Origin: Candidatus Izemoplasmatales bacterium | GTDB taxonomy: Bacteria > Bacillota_I > Bacilli_A > Izemoplasmatales > Hujiaoplasmataceae | NCBI GenBank assembly: GCA_028707415.1 | Contig: JAQWBC010000022.1 | Location: 1 to 10,639, forward strand | Length of the DNA: 10,639 bases | Direction of reading: 5' to 3' | Part shown: positions 1-6,819 of the stretch, piece by piece | How positions within the stretch are numbered: position 1 is the stretch's first letter | How the letters are laid out: every line of letters begins with the position of its first letter | The notes under the pieces: model-generated | The model's input: only the letters and a program-made list of their open reading frames with translations | Databases searched by the model: none | What the model was told of the DNA's origin: nothing | Position numbers and translations under genes: made by a program

Positions 1-24
1 GCGAGAGTAGGACGTCGCCAGGCT
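1..24 (+). rRNA. rrf: 5S rRNA, 3' end only
   Basis: The window opens inside a 5S rRNA gene. The bases GCGAGAGTAGGACGTCGCC and the closing GCCAGGC (17-23) match the conserved 3' arm of Firmicutes 5S rRNA; GCCAGGC would pair with the GCCTGGY-type 5' end, which lies outside the window. This implies that a 16S-23S-5S operon ends here. A 26-nt A+T-rich spacer separates it from tRNA-Asn, so the tRNA is probably processed from the same precursor. The exact 3' end (23 or 24) is uncertain. Confidence 0.85.
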
Positions 25-50
25 TCTTTCTTTATTATTAATCTTTATGA

Positions 51-127
51 GCCTCAGTAGCTCAGTTGGTTAGAGCACATGACTGTTAATCATGGGGTCC
101 TAGGTTCAAGTCCTAGTTGAGGCGCCA
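51..127 (+). tRNA. tRNA-Asn (anticodon GTT)
   Basis: A full cloverleaf can be drawn. The acceptor stem pairs 51-57 with 117-123, with G57-T117 as a wobble. The D stem is 60-63/73-76, the anticodon stem 78-82/90-94 with loop CTGTTAA (83-89), and the T stem 100-104/112-116 around TTCAAGT. The anticodon GTT (85-87) reads AAC and AAU as asparagine. The discriminator is G124 and CCA (125-127) is genomically encoded. The gene sits 27 nt after the 5S rRNA and just before a terminator, as expected for the last gene of an rRNA operon. Confidence 0.97.
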
Positions 128-138
128 ATGTGTTCTAA

Positions 139-174
139 AGATCTCTTGCGGATAATCCGACGAGAGGTTTTTTT
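139..174 (+). terminator. Rho-independent terminator of the rRNA/tRNA-Asn operon
   Basis: A hairpin pairs CTCT (143-146) with AGAG (163-166) and CGGA (149-152) with TCCG (156-159), with a TG/ACG internal loop and a short TAA apical loop. A/U pairs extend the base outward to about 139/170. A T-run (168-174) follows. It lies 12 nt after the tRNA CCA and upstream of the rpsL promoter, so it separates stable RNA transcription from the ribosomal protein operon. Confidence 0.8.
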
Positions 175-220
175 ATGAAAAACGACGCATTTATTTATCT
201 CATTAATAATTTTTTTGTGG

Positions 221-249
221 TTGACACTCCTCGATGTGTGGTGTATAAT
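221..249 (+). promoter_or_regulatory. Consensus sigma-A promoter for rpsL-rpsG-fusA
   Basis: TTGACA (221-226) and TATAAT (244-249) both match consensus exactly and are 17 bp apart, the optimal spacing. Transcription should start near 255-257, giving a leader of about 95-97 nt before rpsL. No other strong promoter is visible between the tRNA terminator and rpsL. The str genes therefore appear to be expressed from this site and not by read-through from rpoBC, which is not adjacent here. Confidence 0.9.
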
Positions 250-276
250 ATTGTTGCTGTAAAAATGTGAATCATG

Positions 277-344
277 AGGTTGCGCGAGCAACCTTATAAA
301 AATGAAACAAACGCACCTCCTGGGTGTGTGGGTATGAAAGGAGG
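277..344 (+). promoter_or_regulatory. Structured rpsL leader with alternative RBS pairing
   Basis: Three elements are visible. First, a perfect 7-bp hairpin pairs 277-283 with 288-294 and closes on a GCGA (GNRA) tetraloop. Second, a hairpin pairs 312-317 with 323-328 (one G-U). Third, CCTCCT (316-321) is the exact complement of the Shine-Dalgarno bases AGGAGG (339-344). The second and third share bases 316-317, so they cannot form together; the third would mask the rpsL ribosome binding site. No T-run follows, so this is not a transcription attenuator. The structure is read from the sequence; any regulatory role is inferred. Confidence 0.5.
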
Positions 345-351
345 AAAACAA

Positions 352-774
352 ATGCCTACTATCAATCAGCTAATTAAGAATGGTCGTCATGACAAAATTA
401 AGAAGTCAAAAGCCCCTCAACTTAACATCGGCTTCAATACATTGACTAAGCATTACACTGATCTCGCTAGTCCACAAAAACGGGGAGTCTGTGTTCGTGT
501 TGCGACAATGACTCCGAAGAAGCCAAACTCCGCTCTTCGCAAATACGCCCGTGTTCGCTTGTCAAACGGCGGCGAAGTCAATGCCTATATTCCTGGCGTT
601 GGCCATAAGTTGCAAGAACATAGCGTCGTGTTAATCCGTGGCGGTCGCGTCAAAGACCTCCCTGGCGTAAGATATCATATCGTTCGTGGAACATTAGATA
701 CCACATCAGTAACCGACAGAAAACAAGGACGTTCTAAATATGGAGCTAAAAGACCGGCTCCGGCTAAAAAGTAA
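352..774 (+). CDS. rpsL: 30S ribosomal protein S12
   Basis: S12 belongs to the small-subunit decoding centre and helps monitor codon-anticodon pairing. The 140-residue product has the family core: PQKRGVC (41-47), [11 protein letters not shown] (54-64), [21 protein letters not shown] (84-104) and RSKYG (127-131). It carries the Firmicutes-type N-terminal insertion between the MPTINQL start and PQKRG. Lys56/Lys57 and Lys101 fall at the positions where substitutions give streptomycin resistance, so the wild-type Lys form is present. Asp102 is the residue modified by RimO in other bacteria. The start at 352 follows AAAGGAGG (337-344) with a 7-nt gap; an in-frame ATG at 274 would add 26 unrelated residues and is rejected. 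First gene of the operon with rpsG and fusA. Confidence 0.98.
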   Translation: MPTINQLIKNGRHDKIKKSKAPQLNIGFNTLTKHYTDLASPQKRGVCVRVATMTPKKPNSALRKYARVRLSNGGEVNAYIPGVGHKLQEHSVVLIRGGRVKDLPGVRYHIVRGTLDTTSVTDRKQGRSKYGAKRPAPAKK

Positions 775-801
775 CAACAAGACAACTGACATAATCGCAA
801 A

Positions 802-832
802 AAATTCCATTATTATTCGAAAGGAGGAATTT
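802..832 (+). promoter_or_regulatory. Inverted repeat over the rpsG ribosome binding site
   Basis: AAATTCC (802-808) is the perfect complement of GGAATTT (826-832), forming a 7-bp stem with a 17-nt loop. The rpsG Shine-Dalgarno AAGGAGG (821-827) is mostly in the loop, but its last two G residues (826-827) are in the stem. In E. coli the rpsL-rpsG intercistronic region is the S7 autoregulatory target; whether this smaller A+T-rich hairpin plays that part is inference. The rest of the 60-nt gap shows nothing notable. Confidence 0.35.
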
Positions 833-834
833 AT

Positions 835-1305
835 ATGCCTCGTAAAGGAAAAGTTGTTAAAAGAGATGTTTTGCCTGATCCGATTTATAACTCCAAACTG
901 GTTACTAAATTGATTAATAGTATCATGATGGAAGGAAAAAAGGGACTCGCCCAGAATATTTTATATGGCGCATTTGCGCAACTTAAAGAAACTACTGGTC
1001 GCGAACCCCTCGAAGTGTTCAATGATGCAATCAATAACATCATGCCTCTCGTTGAAGTAAGAAGCCGTCGTATTGGCGGACAGAACTACCAAGTTCCTGG
1101 CGAAGTAAGACCTGATCGCCGTCTCACCCTAGGTTTGAGATGGCTTGTTCAATATTCTCGTTCAAGAAACGAGAAGACCATGGAAGATCGTTTGGCAAAA
1201 GAAATCATTGATGCTTCCAATAATACCGGTGCATCGGTTAAGAAAAAAGAAGATATGCACAAAATGGCCGAAGCCAATAGGGCTTTCGCTCATTACCGCT
1301 TTTAG
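835..1305 (+). CDS. rpsG: 30S ribosomal protein S7
   Basis: S7 is a primary binding protein of the 16S rRNA 3' domain, nucleates assembly of the 30S head and lies near the E-site tRNA. The 156 residues equal the usual Bacillota length. Family signatures are the basic N terminus [16 protein letters not shown], the beta-hairpin segment [16 protein letters not shown] (73-88), VRPDRR (91-96), LGLRWL (99-104) and the C-terminal [15 protein letters not shown]. The last residue is Phe where many relatives have Trp. ATG at 835 follows AAGGAGG (821-827) with a 7-nt gap. It is 60 nt after rpsL and 16 nt before fusA, so the three genes should share a transcript. Confidence 0.98.
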   Translation: MPRKGKVVKRDVLPDPIYNSKLVTKLINSIMMEGKKGLAQNILYGAFAQLKETTGREPLEVFNDAINNIMPLVEVRSRRIGGQNYQVPGEVRPDRRLTLGLRWLVQYSRSRNEKTMEDRLAKEIIDASNNTGASVKKKEDMHKMAEANRAFAHYRF

Positions 1306-1321
1306 TTAGGAAGGGTAAGTT

Positions 1322-3391
1322 ATGGCACGTGAATATACTTTAGATAAAACACGAAATATTGGCATCATGGCTCATATTGATGCTGGTAAAACCACCACCA
1401 CGGAACGGGTATTATATCATACGGGTAGAATCCATCGTATGGGTGAAACTCATGATGGAACGGCAACCATGGACTGGATGGAACAAGAACAGGAACGTGG
1501 AATCACCATTACTTCAGCGGCAACCACAGCTTTCTGGAAAAATCATCGGGTAAACATTATTGATACCCCAGGTCATGTGGACTTCACCGTTGAAGTGGCA
1601 CGTTCATTACGTGTTTTAGATGGTGCTGTAACCGTCCTTGATGCCTCATCTGGCGTTGAACCACAAACCGAAACAGTATGGCGTCAAGCCAATGAATATA
1701 ATGTTCCTCGAATCGTTTATGCCAATAAAATGGATAAGACAGGAGCGGATTTTGCCTACTCGATAGAAACAATTCATAATCGTCTCGGTGCAAAATCAGA
1801 AGCTATTCAGTGGCCAATTGGGGTCGAAGACACCTTTCATGGTATCATAGATTTGGTAGCGATGCAGGCCATTCTTTTTGACGGTGAGCCGGAAGAAAAT
1901 TACGAAACAATTGCGATTCCCGCCGAAATGATGGATTTCGCAAAAGCAAAACGTAATCAGCTTATTGAAGCGGTTGCCGATTTCGATGAAGAACTTATGG
2001 TGAGCTATCTCGATGGCGAAGAAATCGCAATCGAAGTCTTAAAAAGAGCCATTCGTAAAGCCACATTGAGTGTCACCTTTTTCCCGGTCCTTTGTGGGTC
2101 ATCATTCAAAAATAAAGGTGTTAAACCAATGCTAGATGCCGTTATCGATTATTTGCCTTCACCAGTCGAAGTACCTCCGATAAAAGGGTTTGATAAGCAA
2201 GGAAACGAAATCGAAATCGCTCATGATGATGATCACCCACTTGTCGCATTAGCTTTCAAAGTCATGACTGATCCGTTTGTTGGCCGGTTGACCTTTATCC
2301 GAGTCTACTCAGGAATGGCGGAAAAAGGCTCTTACATTATCAACACCTCAAAAAACAAAAAAGAACGACTCGGTCGTTTGCTACAAATGCATGCCAATAA
2401 TCGCACTGAAATTGACCAAGTATACTGTGGTGACATTGCTGCTTGCGTCGGTTTAAAAGATACCATAACCGGAGATACACTTTGTTCCGACCGTAAGTTC
2501 GTTGTTTTAGAATCAATGAACTTCCCCGAACCGGTTATCTCAGTTGCTATCGAACCAAAGACCAAAGGTGATCAAGAAAAAATGGGTGTTGCTCTGCAGA
2601 AACTTGCCGAGGAAGATCCAACGTTCAGAACTTACACTGATAAAGAAACGTCCCAAACAATCATCTCTGGAATGGGTGAACTTCATCTTGACATTATTGT
2701 TGACCGTATGCGTCGTGAATTTAAGGTCGAAGCGACAGTTGGCAATCCCCAAGTATCATATCGAGAAACGATAAAATCCAGTGCAGAATGTGAAGGAAAA
2801 TTCATTCGTCAATCAGGTGGGCATGGACAATATGGACATGTTTGGATTCGTTTTGAACCGAATCCCGGAAAAGGCTATGAATTCGTTGACAAGATTGTCG
2901 GCGGAGTTATTCCCAGAGAATTCATTCCTGCCGTTGACAAAGGCTTACAAGAAGCCCTTGGTGGCGGTGTAATTGCGGGTTATCAAGTTTTGGATATCAA
3001 GTGCACTCTTTTCGATGGATCATTTCATGAAGTGGACTCATCCGAAATGGCATTTAAAATTGCTGCTTCGATGTCGCTTCGCCAAGCAAAAGAAAAATGC
3101 AAACCAGCGCTACTTGAGCCAATTATGGCGGTTGATGTTGTCTGCCCTGATGAATATTTAGGAAATGTCATTGGTGATTTGACAAGTCGTCGTGGACGTA
3201 TCGAAGGACAAGATTCGCATGGCAATGCTCAGAAAATATCCGCAAAAGTACCGCTTGCCGCGATGTTTGGATATGCCACTGCACTTCGCTCCAACAGCCA
3301 AGGTCGGGCAACGCATACAATGCAATTCTCACATTACGAAGAATGCCCGAAATCAATTACAGAAGCAATCGTAAAAGAACGTAATAGTTGA
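1322..3391 (+). CDS. fusA: Elongation factor G
   Basis: EF-G is the GTPase that drives tRNA-mRNA translocation and, with RRF, ribosome recycling. The 689 residues match the usual length of about 690. The GTPase domain shows AHIDAGKT (G1, 17-24), RGITI (G2, 59-63), DTPGH (G3, 81-85, with the catalytic His85) and NKMD (G4, 135-138). Later domains are full length, with [25 protein letters not shown], the domain IV segment [12 protein letters not shown] and a complete C terminus. The FPEP Pro and the GELHLDII His and Leu, positions altered in fusidic-acid-resistant S. aureus, are unaltered. ATG follows AGGAAGGG (1308-1315), a weaker site than those of its neighbours. It ends in TGA, showing that UGA is a stop codon in this organism. 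Confidence 0.99.
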   Translation: MAREYTLDKTRNIGIMAHIDAGKTTTTERVLYHTGRIHRMGETHDGTATMDWMEQEQERGITITSAATTAFWKNHRVNIIDTPGHVDFTVEVARSLRVLDGAVTVLDASSGVEPQTETVWRQANEYNVPRIVYANKMDKTGADFAYSIETIHNRLGAKSEAIQWPIGVEDTFHGIIDLVAMQAILFDGEPEENYETIAIPAEMMDFAKAKRNQLIEAVADFDEELMVSYLDGEEIAIEVLKRAIRKATLSVTFFPVLCGSSFKNKGVKPMLDAVIDYLPSPVEVPPIKGFDKQGNEIEIAHDDDHPLVALAFKVMTDPFVGRLTFIRVYSGMAEKGSYIINTSKNKKERLGRLLQMHANNRTEIDQVYCGDIAACVGLKDTITGDTLCSDRKFVVLESMNFPEPVISVAIEPKTKGDQEKMGVALQKLAEEDPTFRTYTDKETSQTIISGMGELHLDIIVDRMRREFKVEATVGNPQVSYRETIKSSAECEGKFIRQSGGHGQYGHVWIRFEPNPGKGYEFVDKIVGGVIPREFIPAVDKGLQEALGGGVIAGYQVLDIKCTLFDGSFHEVDSSEMAFKIAASMSLRQAKEKCKPALLEPIMAVDVVCPDEYLGNVIGDLTSRRGRIEGQDSHGNAQKISAKVPLAAMFGYATALRSNSQGRATHTMQFSHYEECPKSITEAIVKERNS

Positions 3392-3399
3392 TTTTCTTG

Positions 3400-3416
3400 A
3401 AATAACTTTGTTATTT
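3400..3416 (+). repeat. A+T-rich hairpin after fusA
   Basis: AAATAAC (3400-3406) and GTTATTT (3410-3416) form a perfect 7-bp stem with a TTT loop, 8 nt after the fusA stop. Only one G-C pair is present and no T-run follows, so it is a poor intrinsic terminator. It may protect the 3' end or mark an inefficient stop, and some read-through from fusA into tuf is likely. Confidence 0.35.
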
Positions 3417-3437
3417 GTACCCCTAGATATCTTACTA

Positions 3438-3466
3438 TTGCTTTATTAGTTAACTTGTTATAAAAT
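3438..3466 (+). promoter_or_regulatory. Probable tuf promoter with extended -10
   Basis: An extended -10, TGTTATAAAAT (3456-3466), lies about 50 nt before tuf. It can be read as TGN-TATAAA (3459-3464), or as TAAAAT (3461-3466) at 17 bp from TTGCTT (3438-3443). The -35 is weak (only TTG matches consensus), which the TGN motif could offset. This gives tuf a promoter separate from rpsL-rpsG-fusA, which fits the need for much more EF-Tu than EF-G. Confidence 0.65.
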
Positions 3467-3518
3467 AATATCGTTGACAAGTCTAAAAAAAACAAAAATA
3501 TAAAAGGAGATTACCATT

Positions 3519-4703
3519 ATGGCAAAAGCTAAATTTGAACGTACCAAACCTCATGTTAACATTGGCACAATTGGCCATGTTGATCATGGAAAAACCACTT
3601 TGACCGCAGCAATTACCAAAGTATTAGCCCAACAGGGCGGCGCTCTGTATCGTGACTATGCTTCGATTGACGCCGCTCCGGAAGAAAAAGCAAGAGGAAT
3701 CACGATTAATACTGCTCATATTGAATATGAAACGAAAAAGCGTCACTATGCTCACGTAGATTGCCCAGGACATGCCGACTATGTTAAAAACATGATCACT
3801 GGTGCCGCACAAATGGATGGAGCAATCCTTGTTGTTTCTGCAGCCGATGGTGCCATGCCTCAAACACGTGAACACATTCTTCTGTCCTCCCAAGTCGGAG
3901 TACCGAAAATGGTCGTTTTCTTGAACAAAGCTGACATGGTTGACGATCCGGAACTGATCGAACTTGTTGAGATGGAAATTCGGGAAATGCTGACTGAGTA
4001 TCATTATGATGGTGACGAAACTCCATTTGTTGTTGGATCAGCTTTAAAAGCTCTTGAAGGCGATAAAGAAGCTGAAAAGAAAATAATGGAATTAATGGAT
4101 GTTGTCGATTCATACATCCCGATGCCAGAAAGACCAGTAGATAAGCCATTCTTAATGCCTGTTGAAGACGTCTTCACAATTACTGGACGGGGAACTGTTG
4201 CTACCGGACGTGTTGATCGTGGAACCATCAAAGTTGGCGATCCCGTCGAAATTATCGGTATCAAAGATACTAGAGCATCGGTTGTAACTGGTGTCGAAAT
4301 GTTCCGTAAGTTGCTTGATTTTGCTCAAGCCGGCGACAATGTCGGATTGTTACTGCGCGGTGTTGCCCGTGAAGAAGTTCAACGTGGACAAGTCATTGCC
4401 AAACCAAAATCAGTTACTCCTCACACTAACTTCACAGCTCAGGTTTATGTCCTGACCAAAGAAGAAGGTGGACGTCATACTGCATTTTTCTCGAACTATC
4501 GTCCGCAATTTTACTTCCGGACTACCGATGTTACCGGCGTAATTCAATTGCCAGAAGGTGTAGAAATGGTTATGCCCGGCGACAACATTGAAATGTTTGT
4601 TGAATTAATTCATCCTATCGCTTTGGAACAAGGCACAAAATTCTCTATCCGTGAAGGCGGGCATACTGTCGGAGCCGGATCAGTAGTAAAAATCATTAAG
4701 TAA
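3519..4703 (+). CDS. tuf: Elongation factor Tu
   Basis: EF-Tu is the GTPase that carries aminoacyl-tRNA to the ribosomal A site. The 394-residue length is normal. Domain I has GHVDHGKT (G1, 19-26), RGITINTAH (G2, 59-67), DCPGHADY (G3, 81-88, with catalytic His85) and NKADMVDD (G4, 136-143). Domains II and III are complete, including [23 protein letters not shown] and [17 protein letters not shown] follows AAAAGGAG (3502-3509). One oddity is His382 in EGGHTVGAG, where most bacterial EF-Tu have Arg; Ser376 nearby is common in Bacillota. The gene has its own promoter and a strong terminator, so it forms a separate unit at the end of the str cluster. Confidence 0.99.
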   Translation: MAKAKFERTKPHVNIGTIGHVDHGKTTLTAAITKVLAQQGGALYRDYASIDAAPEEKARGITINTAHIEYETKKRHYAHVDCPGHADYVKNMITGAAQMDGAILVVSAADGAMPQTREHILLSSQVGVPKMVVFLNKADMVDDPELIELVEMEIREMLTEYHYDGDETPFVVGSALKALEGDKEAEKKIMELMDVVDSYIPMPERPVDKPFLMPVEDVFTITGRGTVATGRVDRGTIKVGDPVEIIGIKDTRASVVTGVEMFRKLLDFAQAGDNVGLLLRGVAREEVQRGQVIAKPKSVTPHTNFTAQVYVLTKEEGGRHTAFFSNYRPQFYFRTTDVTGVIQLPEGVEMVMPGDNIEMFVELIHPIALEQGTKFSIREGGHTVGAGSVVKIIK

Positions 4704-4712
4704 TTTTTTTGC

Positions 4713-4750
4713 AAAAACAGAGGGATGCATTTGCGTCCCTTTTTTGTTTT
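4713..4750 (+). terminator. Strong Rho-independent terminator after tuf
   Basis: AGGGATGC (4721-4728) pairs with GCGTCCCT (4733-4740) in an 8-bp stem with one wobble and an ATTT loop. Six T residues run on from the last stem base (4740-4745), then more T after one G. An A-tract upstream (4713-4717) could give termination of opposing transcripts too. It lies 9 nt after the tuf stop codon. The T-rich tail also supplies the -35 of the tatD promoter. Confidence 0.93.
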
Positions 4751-4772
4751 AAGACAAATATCGTGATATAAT
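4744..4772 (+). promoter_or_regulatory. tatD promoter (extended -10)
   Basis: TTGTTT (4744-4749) is 17 bp from a perfect TATAAT (4767-4772), and TGA (4764-4766) in front makes an extended -10. Transcription should start near 4779, leaving a leader of about 16 nt before ATG 4795. The -35 lies in the T-tail of the tuf terminator, so the two units are packed end to end. This placement also excludes the in-frame ATG at 4771, which lies inside the -10 box. Confidence 0.8.
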
Positions 4773-4794
4773 GGTCGTAAAGACGGGTGAGAAC

Positions 4795-5607
4795 ATGTTA
4801 TTTGATTCCCATTGTCATTTGAATGATAATCTTTTATTTTCCCAAGTCGAGGAAGTTATTGCAGAAGCAAAAAATAATGAAGTCGGAATTATGATTTGTG
4901 TTGGATATGGCCCTGAAGCAAATCGACGAGCCTTGGAATTAGCACACCGATATTCGTTTGTCTATGCTGCAATCGGGTTCCATCCGGAAATCGCTTCTCA
5001 GATATCAGATGCAGATTGGCAACAACTAAGAACCAATCTTTCGGATCCACGGGTCGTTGCGATTGGTGAATGCGGATTGGATTATTACTGGGATAAAACT
5101 TATCGATTGGAACAGATAGATGTTTTTAAACGCCAAATTACTTTGGCTAAAGAATTTAAGTTGCCATTGATAATCCATATGCGTGAGGCTACTGAAGACA
5201 CATTTACGATTCTTCAGGAAAATAAACCCCTTGATTTGCCAGGAGTCATGCACTGTTATTCTGGGTCGGTGGAATCAATGTTTCGTTTTATCGATTTAAA
5301 TATGAACATCTCTTTGGCCGGCCCGGTGACATTTAAAAATGCCAAAGTTCCCAAAGATGTCGCCAAAGCAATTCCTGATGCTAGATTGATGATTGAAACA
5401 GACTCCCCATATCTATCACCAATGCCATACCGAGGGAAAACTAATGAACCGAAACATCTTAAATATATATGTAATGAAATTGCATTATTAAGAAATATGA
5501 CATATGAACAAGTTGAAAAAATAACAGCATATAACGCAACACGGTTATTTAATATTAATCTTCTTTCGATTAATGGAAAAAATGATAATGCAGAAGCCGA
5601 CGAATAG
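4795..5607 (+). CDS. tatD: TatD-family metal-dependent hydrolase (DNase)
   Basis: TatD proteins are TIM-barrel, divalent-metal-dependent hydrolases of the amidohydrolase superfamily; characterised members are cytoplasmic DNases. The 270-residue product begins MLFDSHCHLND and has the metal ligands in order: His6 and His8, Glu92 in GECGLDYYWDK, His128 in IIHMREA, His153 in MHCYSG and Asp203 in ETDSPYLSPMPYRGKTNEP. Length and motifs indicate an intact enzyme. The start at 4795 is chosen because it follows GGGTGA (4785-4790) and lies downstream of the promoter; an upstream ATG at 4771 is within the -10 box. In many Bacillota tatD lies near metG or rRNA-processing genes; here it is a single-gene unit between tuf and ychF. 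The DNA or RNA substrate cannot be told from sequence. Confidence 0.95.
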   Translation: MLFDSHCHLNDNLLFSQVEEVIAEAKNNEVGIMICVGYGPEANRRALELAHRYSFVYAAIGFHPEIASQISDADWQQLRTNLSDPRVVAIGECGLDYYWDKTYRLEQIDVFKRQITLAKEFKLPLIIHMREATEDTFTILQENKPLDLPGVMHCYSGSVESMFRFIDLNMNISLAGPVTFKNAKVPKDVAKAIPDARLMIETDSPYLSPMPYRGKTNEPKHLKYICNEIALLRNMTYEQVEKITAYNATRLFNINLLSINGKNDNAEADE

Positions 5608-5617
5608 TCGGTTTTTC
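5594..5617 (+). terminator. Terminator overlapping the tatD stop codon
   Basis: CCGAC (5597-5601) pairs with GTCGG (5607-5611) around the loop GAATA. A/U and G-U pairs extend the stem out to 5594/5614, and T5612-5616 form the tail. The TAG stop (5605-5607) straddles the loop and the first base of the 3' arm, so the last codons of tatD form the 5' arm. Confidence 0.75.
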
Positions 5618-5649
5618 CTTTAAATATATGATGCAAATATGGGTTATTA

Positions 5650-5678
5650 TTGAATAAAGTCGAGGTTTTTGATACAAT
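5650..5678 (+). promoter_or_regulatory. Promoter of the ychF operon (extended -10)
   Basis: TTGAAT (5650-5655) and TACAAT (5673-5678) are 17 bp apart, and TGA (5670-5672) gives an extended -10. Transcription would start near 5685, about 24 nt before ATG 5709; the Shine-Dalgarno TAGGAG (5695-5700) lies within the leader. No further promoter is visible before 8501, so the two downstream genes probably depend on it. Confidence 0.78.
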
Positions 5679-5708
5679 AGAACCAGACATTCTTTAGGAG
5701 TTGAAATT

Positions 5709-6812
5709 ATGGGATTGACGGCCGGGATTATTGGCTTACCTAACGTAGGCAAATCGACTTTATTTAATGCTTTGACTAAATCAAATGCATTTGCTGCTAA
5801 TTTTCCCTTTGCGACGATTGACCCAAACATCGGAGTTGTCGAAGTTCCCGATGCCCGAGTTGATACATTGGTCAAGATGTATAATCCCAAAAAAACCATT
5901 TATACGACATTTGAGTTTACTGATGTTGCGGGATTGGTTCGCGGAGCTTCAAAAGGCGAAGGGCTGGGAAATCAATTTTTATCATATATTCGAAATTGCG
6001 ATGCAATCTGTCAAGTAGTTCGTTGTTTTGATGATGATAATATCATTCATGTAGAAGGCAACATTAATCCGATAAGAGATGTCGAAACTATTGCGTTAGA
6101 ACTTATATTTGCCGATATGGAAACGGTTGAAAAGCGGATTCCAAAAATCGAAAAGCGCGCGCAAATGAAAACGGATAAAGATGCGGTTGAAGAATATGAT
6201 TTGCTAATTCAGATTCTGACTACTCTCAAAAAATCGCTCCCGATCAGATCAATGAATGTGTCAGATAAAGAAACAAAGTGGTTGCGTAATTTTAACTTTT
6301 TAACCGCTAAACCGATGCTTTATGTTTGTAATGTCTCGGACCAGGAATTGACTGATTACAGCCATAATACGTACGTAAAACAAGTTATGGAAATCGCCTC
6401 GTCGGAAGGCTCTAAGGTATGTGTTATCAGCGCAAAGATTGAATCGGAATTATCACAATTACCAGACTCTGAAAAAGCGATATTTCTTGAAGATCTTGGT
6501 GTAAAGCAGCCAGGATTAATTGATTTGATTCAAAAAAGTTATGAGATGCTTCATTTACAAACATTTTTAACTGTCGGAAAAGACGAAGTTCGCGCATGGA
6601 CGTTTAAAAAAGGGGCAAAGGCGCCGGAATGTGCTGGCGTAGTTCATACAGATTTTGAAAAAGGCTTTATTCGTGCCGAGACAATTAGTTATGATGACTT
6701 AATCGCTTGTGGATCCGAAGTTAAAGCTAAGGAATTAGGAAAGATTCGTCTCGAGGGTAAAGATTACATTGCTCAAGATGGTGACATTTTCCATTTTCGT
6801 TTTAATTTATAG
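5709..6812 (+). CDS. ychF: YchF/OLA1-family P-loop NTPase
   Basis: YchF is a widely conserved Obg-related NTPase that binds ribosomes; studied members hydrolyse ATP better than GTP and are linked to stress responses and translation quality. The 367 residues match the usual 363-368. The product has GLPNVGKST (G1, 9-17), the DVAGLVRG switch II region (72-79), a coiled-coil-like helical insertion (about 130-200), the G4-equivalent NVSD (208-211) and a C-terminal TGS domain (about 281-365) with EVRAWTFKKGAKAPE, HTDFEKGFIRAE and GKDYIAQDGD. G4 usually reads NxxE in this family; here the last residue is Asp. ATG follows TAGGAG with an 8-nt gap. First gene of a probable operon: the CinA-like gene starts 7 nt after its stop. 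Confidence 0.97.
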   Translation: MGLTAGIIGLPNVGKSTLFNALTKSNAFAANFPFATIDPNIGVVEVPDARVDTLVKMYNPKKTIYTTFEFTDVAGLVRGASKGEGLGNQFLSYIRNCDAICQVVRCFDDDNIIHVEGNINPIRDVETIALELIFADMETVEKRIPKIEKRAQMKTDKDAVEEYDLLIQILTTLKKSLPIRSMNVSDKETKWLRNFNFLTAKPMLYVCNVSDQELTDYSHNTYVKQVMEIASSEGSKVCVISAKIESELSQLPDSEKAIFLEDLGVKQPGLIDLIQKSYEMLHLQTFLTVGKDEVRAWTFKKGAKAPECAGVVHTDFEKGFIRAETISYDDLIACGSEVKAKELGKIRLEGKDYIAQDGDIFHFRFNL

Positions 6813-6819
6813 ACGGGTG

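Noticed and set aside
253..292. GTTGC (253-257) as an alternative partner for GCAAC (288-292) in the rpsL leader
   Set aside because: The first copy lies at or before the expected transcription start, so it is probably not in the RNA.
274..351. In-frame upstream ATG giving S12 a 26-residue N-terminal extension
   Set aside because: The added residues resemble nothing in S12, the stretch encodes the leader hairpins, and ATG 352 has a strong AAAGGAGG at correct spacing.
3474..3504. TTGACA (3474-3479) with TATAAA (3499-3504) as a second tuf promoter
   Set aside because: The spacing is 19 bp and the start would fall beyond the tuf Shine-Dalgarno, leaving the mRNA without a ribosome site.
3624..4004. 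126-codon open frame antisense to tuf
   Set aside because: It is a frame shadow of a conserved gene, with no ribosome site or promoter and no recognisable protein features.
4771..4794. Earlier ATG for tatD adding eight residues
   Set aside because: This ATG is inside the TATAAT box of the tatD promoter, so it would not be in the mRNA; MLFDSHCHLN is the usual family start.
5256..5690. 144-codon open frame antisense to tatD and the ychF leader
   Set aside because: It covers conserved tatD codons and the ychF promoter and shows no start signals; likely a shadow frame.
6769..6819. Start of the CinA-like protein inside ychF
   Set aside because: It would overlap the conserved end of ychF by 44 nt and add residues unlike CinA; no ribosome site precedes it.
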